Below are positions 1 through 5,816 of a stretch of DNA of 5,885 bases, piece after piece (the first letter of the stretch is position 1; every line of letters starts with the position of its first letter). Under the pieces are notes generated by a model. It ran no database searches. It saw nothing but the letters and a program-made list of their open reading frames with translations, and was not told the origin of the DNA. The position numbers were made by a program, and so were the translations under genes. The DNA is taken from positions 1 through 5,885 of the forward strand of contig CAAGDP010000029.1 of assembly GCA_900768635.1 (NCBI GenBank), in the 5' to 3' direction. Source of the stretch: Enterobacterales bacterium (GTDB lineage: Bacteria > Pseudomonadota > Gammaproteobacteria > Enterobacterales > Succinivibrionaceae).

Positions 1-1
1 C

Positions 2-94
2 TATGGTTTGCCTGATGATGAATACTTTTTCTTGAAGTTATTTGATGCTTCAAGGCAACAATGGAATCACAGTTTGGAAAGCTCCACTACGTGA
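2..94 (+). CDS. C-terminal fragment of a transposase (probably ISL3-like), cut by window edge
   Basis: An open frame enters from the left edge and stops with TGA at 92-94, giving 30 residues. Its core, residues 1-18, reads YGLPDDEYFFLKLFDASR. A tyrosine-glycine start followed by an acidic D/E-D/E-Y-x-x-L-K pattern is what I know from the extreme C-terminus of ISL3-type DDE transposases, where it follows the last catalytic helix. The catalytic residues lie outside the window, so the family call rests on this tail alone. A second open frame (+1 relative to this one) runs on to a TAA at 159-161 and is basic and protein-like, so a frameshift near the end cannot be excluded. No terminal inverted repeat of an insertion sequence could be identified in the flanking 95-170. 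Confidence 0.45.
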   Translation, partial: YGLPDDEYFFLKLFDASRQQWNHSLESSTT

Positions 95-170
95 TCCCAC
101 AATTTTTCGTACTGAACCAAAAAAATTTAGAAAGAGAAAGAAATTTTGCTTTTCAGTGTAATACAGATGT

Positions 171-204
171 AAAAAAAAGAACCACATGTTGCGGTTCTCT
201 TTTT
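171..204. terminator. Bidirectional Rho-independent terminator
   Basis: A hairpin with arms AGAACC (178-183) and GGTTCT (193-198) has two further inner pairs after an A-C mismatch and a 3-nt loop. It is flanked by eight A's on the left (171-178) and by CTTTTT on the right (199-204). Read on either strand it is a stem followed by a T-run. It lies between the left-edge transposase fragment (+ strand) and the end of the GGDEF-EAL gene (minus strand, stop at 222-224), so it can terminate both convergent transcripts. The U-tract is longer on the minus strand. Confidence 0.75.
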
Positions 205-221
205 ACGGTTAGGTGTTGCGT

Positions 222-2180
222 TTAGATCATTCGATCTGAATTATCACGACCTACACCCTGGTTATTATCGTTATTTACCGGATCTGTACCGTCAGCCTCA
301 TTTAACGGACCAGGTTTGGCAATGAGGTAACCCTGAACAGCATCAATATACATACTTTCCAGCATCTGCTTCTGAGAATATTCTTCTACACCTTCGGCAA
401 TAACAATACAACCCATACGGTGAGACACTTCTACAATGGTACGTACAAAAATCTGTGAGGTATGATCCCGTTCCAAGGTATCCACCAGAGTAGGATCAAG
501 TTTAATGTAGTCTGGTTTCAGTTCCCGGTACAGCCTGAATGATCCCAGACCGTTACCGAATTTACAGATACAGGATTTAACATTTACCCGGCGGAACATA
601 TCAAACAGTCTGATAGCTGCAGGAATATTACATTCCAGAATGTTTTCCGATATTTCAAAAACGATATTACTGCAGATTTCAGCATTCTTCAGCAACTGAC
701 GTTCCAGCCAAATCACAAAGGAGGTGCTGATAAGAGCATTTATGGAGAGATTGATACCCCAGCGCTGGTTGGTAAGATTGTTCTTCCTGTAACGTAACAG
801 AATGCTTTCAATAATAGTCTGCTCCAGCTTGGTAAGCAGATCGTGGCGCTGAGCCATAGCAATAACTGTTTCTGTAGGGTAGTTCTGACCTTCTTCATTA
901 ACAAAACGGGTGAAGATTTCATTATAGCAGCGGGCATTAAAGCTCAAGCTGAGAATTGGCTGCTGCTGTAAAGTGATACTGCGGTTATCAATAATATTCT
1001 GAATAATTCCAGCCCACTGAGATTCACCTTTCAGGAAATCATCATCAGTTTCACTCTTAATGGTTCCGCTGTTAACGGCGCTGGTTTGAGCTTCGGAAAG
1101 AGCACGATCCGCTCTGGACAGAACCTGTTCTTCAGTCTGACCCGGCTTGATAAAGGTTATACCGGTATATGCAGTACTTTCCAGTTCATGTTCTGCCATG
1201 TACTGATCGAAAGAGTGGTGAAGATCCTTAATAAGCTGATTGGCCATTGCCATAGTTGAATTAGGTACTATGATGGCAAAATCACTTCCGGAGAGTCGAT
1301 AAAGCTCAGGCTTTTTCTTGGATCCCACTGTAAGGGTTGCAGTAAATTTCTTTAATACTTCAGAAACAAGTTTTGCCACATCCTGCAGGTACTGGTCACC
1401 ACGGGCAAAACCGCGAGTCTGGTTAATCGAGTTCAGTTCAGTTGCCCGGATGATAGCCAAAAGAGAAGTGGAGACATTTTCAGTATCATTTAAGTTGGCA
1501 GACAGGTCAAACCGGAATTTCTTGCGGTTTGAAATGCCGGTTAATGAATCCTGATCAACCAAAATTTTCAACTGTTCATTTTCAGTAGACAATTCGGAAA
1601 TTTTTTCTGACATATCCCCGAATTCTTTCTGGAGCTTGTCCTTAATTGCCTTATCAGGAATAACTGAGAAGTCTCTTTTATCAATAGCCACGATAAGATT
1701 TTTAAGGATTACTAATATTCTCTTCTGGGTATGGGAGTAGATCAGAAAAGCTGAGATGACAATGCCCAGACAGATCACTGCCAGATTCATCAGAAATACA
1801 TTAAGGTACATATGTGGGTTAAGGGTGAAATTCACGGTATAGAAGGTGGAAAATATACCGAAATCCTTAACCTGGGAAGAAGGAAAATAGCTTTCAATCT
1901 GATATACGGACTTTCCAAAGTCTACAACATATTTTGGAGCGGTATTCTCTTTCTCAAAAACAGCCAGGTAAGAAAGGTTGTTAGCTCTGGCCAACTCGCT
2001 GATCTTTTCCTGAGTCAACTCATTTTCCTTGGATAGGAAATTTGTAAGTTCAGTCTTAACTAATTCTGTTTTGTCAGACAGCTGCTGGTTTTGAATAAAG
2101 CACAACGCAACAGTCGACAGTAGAATTAGAATAAAAACTACCGCAAACGTCCATATCCGTGGAGACATTTTGTAATTCAT
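222..2180 (-). CDS. Membrane-bound degenerate GGDEF-EAL protein, LapD/CsrD-like c-di-GMP receptor
   Basis: A 652-residue inner-membrane signalling protein. The order is: TM1 about residues 10-29; periplasmic region about 31-124, ending in a segment resembling the LapD/MoxY N-terminal domain; TM2 about 126-148; a HAMP-like linker and helix, 150-207; GGDEF domain about 208-375; EAL domain about 390-625; and a hydrophilic Asn/Asp-rich tail, 626-652. The GGDEF domain keeps DSLTGISNR (211-219), but the signature is SGSDF (297-301), the metal-binding Asp of the first strand is replaced (IIRATELN, 243-250), and no RxxD I-site precedes the signature. In the EAL domain EAL is EIF (421-423) and the catalytic DDFG is CKFG (539-542). 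Asn477, Glu509, Lys560, Glu596 and Gln616, which align with other ligand-binding or active-site positions, are kept. Synthesis and hydrolysis both look lost while nucleotide binding may remain, as in LapD. CsrD (a similar length in E. coli) is the alternative. No lapG neighbour is visible. The start at 2178-2180 is preceded by a weak AAGG; Met5 has no ribosome binding site. Confidence 0.85.
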   Translation of the reverse strand: MNYKMSPRIWTFAVVFILILLSTVALCFIQNQQLSDKTELVKTELTNFLSKENELTQEKISELARANNLSYLAVFEKENTAPKYVVDFGKSVYQIESYFPSSQVKDFGIFSTFYTVNFTLNPHMYLNVFLMNLAVICLGIVISAFLIYSHTQKRILVILKNLIVAIDKRDFSVIPDKAIKDKLQKEFGDMSEKISELSTENEQLKILVDQDSLTGISNRKKFRFDLSANLNDTENVSTSLLAIIRATELNSINQTRGFARGDQYLQDVAKLVSEVLKKFTATLTVGSKKKPELYRLSGSDFAIIVPNSTMAMANQLIKDLHHSFDQYMAEHELESTAYTGITFIKPGQTEEQVLSRADRALSEAQTSAVNSGTIKSETDDDFLKGESQWAGIIQNIIDNRSITLQQQPILSLSFNARCYNEIFTRFVNEEGQNYPTETVIAMAQRHDLLTKLEQTIIESILLRYRKNNLTNQRWGINLSINALISTSFVIWLERQLLKNAEICSNIVFEISENILECNIPAAIRLFDMFRRVNVKSCICKFGNGLGSFRLYRELKPDYIKLDPTLVDTLERDHTSQIFVRTIVEVSHRMGCIVIAEGVEEYSQKQMLESMYIDAVQGYLIAKPGPLNEADGTDPVNNDNNQGVGRDNSDRMI

Positions 2181-2563
2181 AACGCAATTTAACCTTAATC
2201 AATTATATCCGACTGTTAAAACTGAAAAATAATAACTATTATTAGAAGTTTTTTCTGCAGCTAACCGTCCGCTTACCTATTTTACTATATAAATATTAAT
2301 AAATAACATATTGGAATATAACTTTTGAGATTTGTGTGACGAATCTGATTTTTAGAATAAAAAAAACGGGATAGTTTACCTTTACAGATCATTTGTTCTA
2401 GATGTTTTACAGGAAAAAGATTTGATCAGAAATATGAACAGCAATAGGTATTTTCATCAGGACACTAAAAAGATATTAAAGGTAAAGGCAAAATCACAGC
2501 TGAACTGAATATGGAAAGTATAAGGAAGGATGAATATATAAGATAAAAAATGACTGCCAAAGT
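2181..2563. other. AT-rich spacer between the GGDEF-EAL gene and the tRNA pair
   Basis: No coding frame in this 383-base spacer looks real on either strand. It holds the candidate promoter of the GGDEF-EAL gene, an A/T-only palindrome at 2228-2243, and T-runs on the minus strand downstream of the tRNAs (for example at 2545-2551 and 2358-2365). Neither T-run is preceded by a convincing GC-rich stem, so no clear terminator separates the tRNA transcript from the GGDEF-EAL gene, which lies in the same direction. Confidence 0.6.
2202..2207 (-). promoter_or_regulatory. Candidate -10 element for the GGDEF-EAL gene
   Basis: On the minus strand a perfect TATAAT lies 22 bases before the start codon. 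No good -35 hexamer sits 16-18 bases upstream, where the sequence is only T-rich, and there is no extended -10 TG. The predicted transcript start would fall on or next to the AAGG used as ribosome binding site (2193-2196), giving a very short leader. That makes this a tentative call. Confidence 0.3.
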
Positions 2564-2639
2564 TGGCTCCTCCTGCCGGGATCGAACCAGCGACATACGG
2601 ATTAACAGTCCGCCGTTCTACCGACTGAACTAAGGAGGA
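2564..2639 (-). tRNA. tRNA-Asn (anticodon GUU), distal copy
   Basis: A 76-base tRNA read on the minus strand. The acceptor stem pairs TCCTCCT with AGGAGGA perfectly, followed by the discriminator G and an encoded CCA (complement at 2564-2566). The anticodon loop CTGTTAA gives anticodon GUU for asparagine, on a 5-bp stem with one G-U closing pair. The T arm has the GGTTCGATCC core with stem GCTGG/CCGGC. The D arm and anticodon arm closely match the enterobacterial tRNA-Asn. It is the second gene of a two-gene transcript, 13 bases downstream of an identical copy. Confidence 0.97.
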
Positions 2640-2652
2640 ACACCAGTTAAGT

Positions 2653-2728
2653 TGGCTCCTCCTGCCGGGATCGAACCAGCGACATACGGATTAACAGTCC
2701 GCCGTTCTACCGACTGAACTAAGGAGGA
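2653..2728 (-). tRNA. tRNA-Asn (anticodon GUU), promoter-proximal copy
   Basis: Identical over all 76 bases to the copy at 2564-2639, with the same GUU anticodon, perfect acceptor stem and encoded CCA. It is the first gene of the pair: its 5' end lies about 10 bases after the predicted transcript start of the promoter at 2745-2773. The two genes are separated by 13 bases, so they are very probably cotranscribed and cut apart by RNase P and 3' processing. Confidence 0.97.
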
Positions 2729-2744
2729 ACACTCAACGGGTGCT

Positions 2745-2773
2745 ATGATACTTACTTGTTATCACTGTGTCAA
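2745..2773 (-). promoter_or_regulatory. Sigma70-type promoter of the tRNA-Asn pair
   Basis: Read on the minus strand, a perfect -35 TTGACA (2768-2773) is followed by exactly 17 bases and then a -10 TATCAT (2745-2750, five of six matches). The sequence between the -10 and the likely start near 2738 is GC-rich (AGCACCCG). A GC-rich discriminator is typical of stable-RNA promoters under stringent (ppGpp/DksA) control. The predicted start is about ten bases before the first tRNA. Confidence 0.85.
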
Positions 2774-2850
2774 CATCCAATAATTAAGAAAATTTTCAGG
2801 TGGGTATAATTTGAACAGAAAATCAGGAAACATTTTCTTAAAACCATTTT

Positions 2851-2925
2851 CCGGTTTGAAATTTTCCGGAGGGTGATTTTCTGCGGAAGCTTCTCCCCGG
2901 TTTAAATTTTTCAGAAGTGTTTTCA
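2851..2925. repeat. Imperfect direct repeat, about 30 bp, 46-base period
   Basis: CCGGTTTGAAATTTTCCGGA starting at 2851 and CCGGTTTAAATTTTTCAGAA starting at 2897 share most positions, and the similarity continues through a following TTTTC. Further TTTCCGG words occur at 2848 and 2932. Function unknown. Confidence 0.6.
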
Positions 2926-3028
2926 ATAGGATTTCCGGCCTTTTCTGTTGAAGTTTATTACAGCATTCTAATGGTTAATATTTGTTCAGTTAGATCGCTT
3001 ATAATTTTATCCCCGGTCCGTTAATTTT

Positions 3029-3037
3029 TTTTTCACA
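3029..3037 (+). promoter_or_regulatory. DnaA-box-like 9-mer
   Basis: TTTTTCACA fits the relaxed DnaA box TTWTNCACA. It lies inside the loop of the GGTCCG/CGGACC inverted repeat (3015-3020 / 3042-3047) and is oriented opposite to the three boxes at 3102-3132. Taken alone, a relaxed match in a T-rich run is weak. Confidence 0.35.
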
Positions 3038-3101
3038 AATCCGGACCTTAATTTTCGATTTCTTGCTGTGATAGCCCCCTTCGCAATTCATAAACAAAAA
3101 C

Positions 3102-3132
3102 TGTGGATAACTGTGTGAATAATTGTGAAAAA
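3102..3132 (-). promoter_or_regulatory. Cluster of three DnaA boxes
   Basis: Three 9-mers lie in the same orientation, given here on the + strand: TGTGGATAA (3102-3110, a perfect complement of the strong box TTATCCACA), TGTGAATAA (3114-3122, complement TTATTCACA) and TGTGAAAAA (3124-3132, complement TTTTTCACA). The starts are 12 and 10 bases apart, about one helical turn each, as expected for cooperative DnaA binding on one face. Very AT-rich DNA follows directly. As I recall, a DnaA box was described upstream of E. coli uvrB, so a role in uvrB control is plausible. An origin-like role is the alternative. Confidence 0.6.
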
Positions 3133-3643
3133 TTTTTGTAAAGCTTTGGTAAATATGGAGTTATGGCAATTTAAAATTTTTTGTTGACAAAGATAAAGGT
3201 TTTTTAAATCAATAAGTTATCTTAAGACTTCTCTACTATTGTTTCAGCTGTTTTCAAGCGTACAATAAGTGAACAAATTTTGTGAATTAATTATTGTCAA
3301 GCTAATAATTTAAAAAAAATTCAGTTGTGTGATTATTGATCAGATCCCTCTTATCAGTTTTTTAAAAACTGTAACGACTCTGTTGCTTTGATGCTGTCCT
3401 TACAGGTTATTATCGATTTCAGACGGGTATTTTATCTTCCATATAGCTTCACAAGATCGGAGATGAACATATCCCCACACCGACAGCTGGAATTTATGTC
3501 ATTATTGATGGAATAGCAGAGAGGAATACTTCCTCCCTGAAATTATGCTGTTGTTGCAGGCGGGAAAACAGGTGATGCAGGTTTCCTTTTGCACTCAAGA
3601 TTTAAAAACAATTTCCCTGAGAGATTTCATCTTTCTCATCCCT

Positions 3644-3673
3644 TACTGTCAGATCTGTGGCATAATCACAGTA
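3644..3673. promoter_or_regulatory. SOS-box-like inverted repeat upstream of uvrB (non-canonical spacing)
   Basis: TACTGT (3644-3649) and ACAGTA (3668-3673) are perfect LexA half-sites of the gammaproteobacterial type but are separated by 18 bases instead of the usual 8. Nested inside is CTGTG (3655-3659) with CACAG (3667-3671), which gives CTG-N11-CAG, one base longer than the LexA consensus CTG-N10-CAG. It ends 67 bases before the uvrB start. uvrB is LexA-repressed in E. coli, so the context fits, but neither spacing is canonical. Confidence 0.3.
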
Positions 3674-3729
3674 TGGAAAATGTGATGGTAAAGGAATATT
3701 CCCCTTACCAGACGAGCCGGAAATTTATC

Positions 3730-3733
3730 AGGA
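3730..3733 (+). promoter_or_regulatory. Ribosome binding site of uvrB
   Basis: AGGA lies seven bases before the ATG at 3741-3743, an ideal distance. It supports the chosen start, which also places the conserved N-terminus (FKLNSSYKPAGDQPQAI) where the family has it. Confidence 0.8.
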
Positions 3734-3740
3734 AAAGGTT

Positions 3741-5771
3741 ATGTCCAGTCAGAACCGAAAATTTAAACTTAACAGCAGTTATAAGCCGGCAGGGGATCAG
3801 CCTCAGGCAATTGATCAACTGGTTCAGAATATTAATGATGGTATCCATGATCAGACTCTTTTAGGTGTAACCGGATCTGGTAAAACTTTTACTATGGCCA
3901 ATGTTATTGCCCGGCTTAACCGGCCTGCTTTAATTCTGGCTCATAATAAAACCCTTGCCGCTCAGCTGTATGGAGAGATGAAATCTTTTTTCCCGGATAA
4001 TGCTGTGGAGTATTTTGTTTCCTATTACGATTATTATCAGCCGGAAGCTTATGTGCCTACTACGGATACTTATATTGAAAAGGATTCGGCTATAAATGAT
4101 CATATTGAACAGATGCGACTGTCAGCAACAAAAGCTTTGCTGGAAAGGCGGGATGTGGTGATTATCGCATCAGTGTCTGCAATTTACGGTCTGGGTGATC
4201 CGGAATCGGAATTGCAGATGATGTTGCATTTGTCATTAGGAGATGAAATTACCCAGCGCATCATAGTAAAACGTCTGGCCGAACTGCAATATCAGCGAAC
4301 AGATATGGATTTTTATCGCGGAACATTCCGGGTAAGGGGTGATGTTATTGACGTTTTTCCGGCGGAGTCGGATTGCCTGGCATTACGTATTGAACTTTTT
4401 GATGATGAAGTGGAAAAGTTGTCATTATTTGATCCTCTTACCGGAGAGATTCAGTCTTCTCCGGCCCGTTACACCGTTTTCCCTAAAACCCATTATGTTA
4501 CTCCCAAGTCTGTCCTGAATAATGCCATCACCCAGATAAAAGCCGATTTGGAAATCCGACGCAAAGAATTTCAGGAAATGAACAAACCGCTGGAAGAAGA
4601 GCGCATCACTCAGCGGACAACCTTTGATATAGAGATGATACAGGAGATCGGTTATTGCTCCGGTATTGAAAATTATTCCCGATATCTTTCCGGAAGAGCT
4701 CCGGGAAGTCCCCCTCCCTGTCTTTTTGACTATTTGCCGGATGACGGTCTTCTGTTTATTGATGAATCCCATGTTACGTTGCCCCAGATAGGGGCTATGT
4801 ACCGCGGGGATCGCTCCCGGAAGGAAAATCTTGTAAATTACGGTTTTCGCTTACCTTCAGCTTTGGATAACCGCCCTTTAAAGTTTGAGGAATTTGAAGC
4901 AATTATGCCTCAGACTGTTTACGTGTCAGCAACTCCGGCAGAACTGGAACTTACCAAATCTCAGGGGCTGGTGGTAGAGCAGGTGGTAAGACCTACCGGA
5001 CTGTTAGATCCGGAAATAGAGGTACGACCGGCTCTTACTCAGGTTGACGATGTTTTAAGTGAAATTCACCGGGTGGTAAAAAACGGTGAGCGCATGCTGA
5101 TAACTACTCTTACCAAACGCATGGCAGAAGAATTAACCGGTTTTCTTAATGAAAATGGAGTGCGGGTGAGATATCTTCATTCTGATGTGGATACTGTGGA
5201 ACGAGTTCAGATTATTAACGATTTGCGTCTTGGTGAATTTGATGTGCTGGTAGGTATTAATCTATTGCGAGAAGGTCTGGATATTCCTGAAGTGTCGGTG
5301 GTGGCGGTACTGGATGCAGATAAAGAAGGATTTTTGCGTTCCTATCGATCATTAATTCAGACTATGGGTCGTGCAGCCCGTAATATTCATGGAAAGGCGA
5401 TTCTTTATGCCGACAAGATTACCAAATCCATGCAGCTTGCCATAGATGAGACCCGGCGCCGCCGGAAAAAACAAGAGGAATTTAACAGGGAACATGGCAT
5501 TGTTCCTAAGCAAATTGTGAAAAAGGTTGAAGATATTCTGGATTTGGATGGTGATCATTCCAGTACCAAATATCTTAAGGCTTTGAAAAAGCATGCCAAT
5601 GAACGCAGTGTTGATGATTCTCTTCTGCTGGACAGTGTAACTCTGGCCAAAGAAATTAAGGATCGGGAAGAGAAAATGAAAAACTGCGCCAGAAATCTCG
5701 ATTTTGAAAAAGCAGCTGTTTACCGTGATGAACTGGCTGCTTTGCGGGATATGTTACTCAGATGCAAATGA
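3741..5771 (+). CDS. uvrB: UvrABC excision nuclease subunit B
   Basis: UvrB is the damage-verifying helicase-like ATPase of nucleotide excision repair in the cytoplasm. UvrA loads it on DNA, it opens the duplex around the lesion, and it then recruits UvrC for the two incisions. The 676 residues match the usual length (673 in E. coli). Visible in order: N-terminal FKLNSSYKPAGDQPQAI (8-24); Walker A GVTGSGKT (42-49); the damage-probing beta-hairpin around YYDYYQPEAYVPTTDTY (95-111); UvrA-binding domain 2 (about 155-250); Walker B/motif II DESH (341-344); SATP (396-399); RecA-like domain 2 with GINLLREGLDIPE (505-517) and QTMGRAAR (540-547); YAD-box region (about 556-600); and a C-terminal UVR motif (about 633-670) that contacts UvrC. 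All key motifs are intact. It stands alone, with a 1-kb gene-free region upstream that carries DnaA boxes and an SOS-like repeat. Its stop codon adjoins the end of an IS200/IS605-type element. Confidence 0.98.
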   Translation: MSSQNRKFKLNSSYKPAGDQPQAIDQLVQNINDGIHDQTLLGVTGSGKTFTMANVIARLNRPALILAHNKTLAAQLYGEMKSFFPDNAVEYFVSYYDYYQPEAYVPTTDTYIEKDSAINDHIEQMRLSATKALLERRDVVIIASVSAIYGLGDPESELQMMLHLSLGDEITQRIIVKRLAELQYQRTDMDFYRGTFRVRGDVIDVFPAESDCLALRIELFDDEVEKLSLFDPLTGEIQSSPARYTVFPKTHYVTPKSVLNNAITQIKADLEIRRKEFQEMNKPLEEERITQRTTFDIEMIQEIGYCSGIENYSRYLSGRAPGSPPPCLFDYLPDDGLLFIDESHVTLPQIGAMYRGDRSRKENLVNYGFRLPSALDNRPLKFEEFEAIMPQTVYVSATPAELELTKSQGLVVEQVVRPTGLLDPEIEVRPALTQVDDVLSEIHRVVKNGERMLITTLTKRMAEELTGFLNENGVRVRYLHSDVDTVERVQIINDLRLGEFDVLVGINLLREGLDIPEVSVVAVLDADKEGFLRSYRSLIQTMGRAARNIHGKAILYADKITKSMQLAIDETRRRRKKQEEFNREHGIVPKQIVKKVEDILDLDGDHSSTKYLKALKKHANERSVDDSLLLDSVTLAKEIKDREEKMKNCARNLDFEKAAVYRDELAALRDMLLRCK

Positions 5772-5777
5772 CATACT

Positions 5778-5798
5778 CCCCACGCATAAATGCGGGGG
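5778..5798. repeat. Right-end hairpin of an IS200/IS605-family element
   Basis: An imperfect palindrome with CCCC (5778-5781) pairing GGGG (5795-5798) and CGCA (5783-5786) pairing TGCG (5791-5794), a bulged A at 5782 and a TAAA loop. Subterminal imperfect hairpins with one unpaired base are what the TnpA single-strand transposase recognises in this family. On the + strand it is followed by TTTC, so it might also weakly end uvrB transcription. No other uvrB terminator is visible in the window. Confidence 0.6.
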
Positions 5799-5816
5799 TT
5801 TCTAGTATCAACAAAT

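Larger units (their letters stand above)
2560..2732. repeat. Tandem 84-bp direct repeat containing the tRNA-Asn genes
   Basis: Bases 2560-2643 and 2649-2732 are identical, with an 89-base period. The repeat is longer than the tRNA: four bases of identity continue on each side, including ACAC after the 5' end of the gene. The inter-repeat spacer is five bases. This looks like a tandem duplication kept uniform by gene conversion, or one too recent to have diverged. Confidence 0.95.
2774..3740. other. About 1 kb gene-free, AT-rich region upstream of uvrB
   Basis: No frame on either strand is long, well started or recognisable; the best candidates are 46 codons or fewer, without a fitting ribosome binding site. 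The region is clearly more AT-rich than uvrB. It holds imperfect CCGG-rich direct repeats (2851-2925), a GGTCCG/CGGACC inverted repeat (3015-3047), DnaA-box-like 9-mers (3029-3037 and 3102-3132), a long A/T stretch (3124-3220), a palindrome at 3355-3371 and an SOS-like inverted repeat at 3644-3673. It must contain the uvrB promoter or promoters, but no -35/-10 pair stands out enough to call. Confidence 0.6.

Noticed and set aside
740..937. Short open frame inside the GGDEF-EAL gene
   Set aside because: It is another frame of a well-supported gene and has no recognisable protein. The same applies to the frames at 1318-1554 and 1812-2036 on the opposite strand.
2560..2732. Repeated tRNA sequence as attL/attR of an integrated element
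   Set aside because: Both copies are complete tRNA genes only 13 bases apart with no integrase or cargo between them, so simple tandem gene duplication explains it.
3184..3212. TTGACA at 3184-3189 as the -35 of a uvrB promoter
   Set aside because: Nothing resembling TATAAT lies 16-18 bases downstream (AATCAA or similar), and it is about 550 bases from the gene.
3463..3516. 17-codon frame (MNISPHRQLEFMSLLME) behind GGAG, possible leader peptide
   Set aside because: GGAG is directly against the ATG with no spacing, no attenuator hairpin follows, and uvrB genes are not known to use leader peptides.
3545..3685. 46-codon + strand open frame upstream of uvrB
   Set aside because: The nearest purine-rich stretch is about 20 bases from the ATG. 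The peptide is unrecognisable, and a frame this long is expected by chance in 1 kb of spacer.
2774..3740. CRISPR array or standard chromosomal origin in the gene-free region
   Set aside because: There are no regularly spaced identical repeats for CRISPR. For a standard oriC the usual neighbours are missing and GATC sites are scarce. Only the DnaA-box cluster is kept as a finding.
3589..3864. 91-codon + strand open frame with a TTG start that overlaps the uvrB start
   Set aside because: It has no fitting ribosome binding site and no recognisable domain. Its second half lies out of frame within uvrB, whose start is secure.
4425..4772. Minus-strand open frame inside uvrB, and another at 5352-5594
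   Set aside because: Both are antisense shadows of conserved uvrB coding sequence, with no family resemblance or ribosome binding site.
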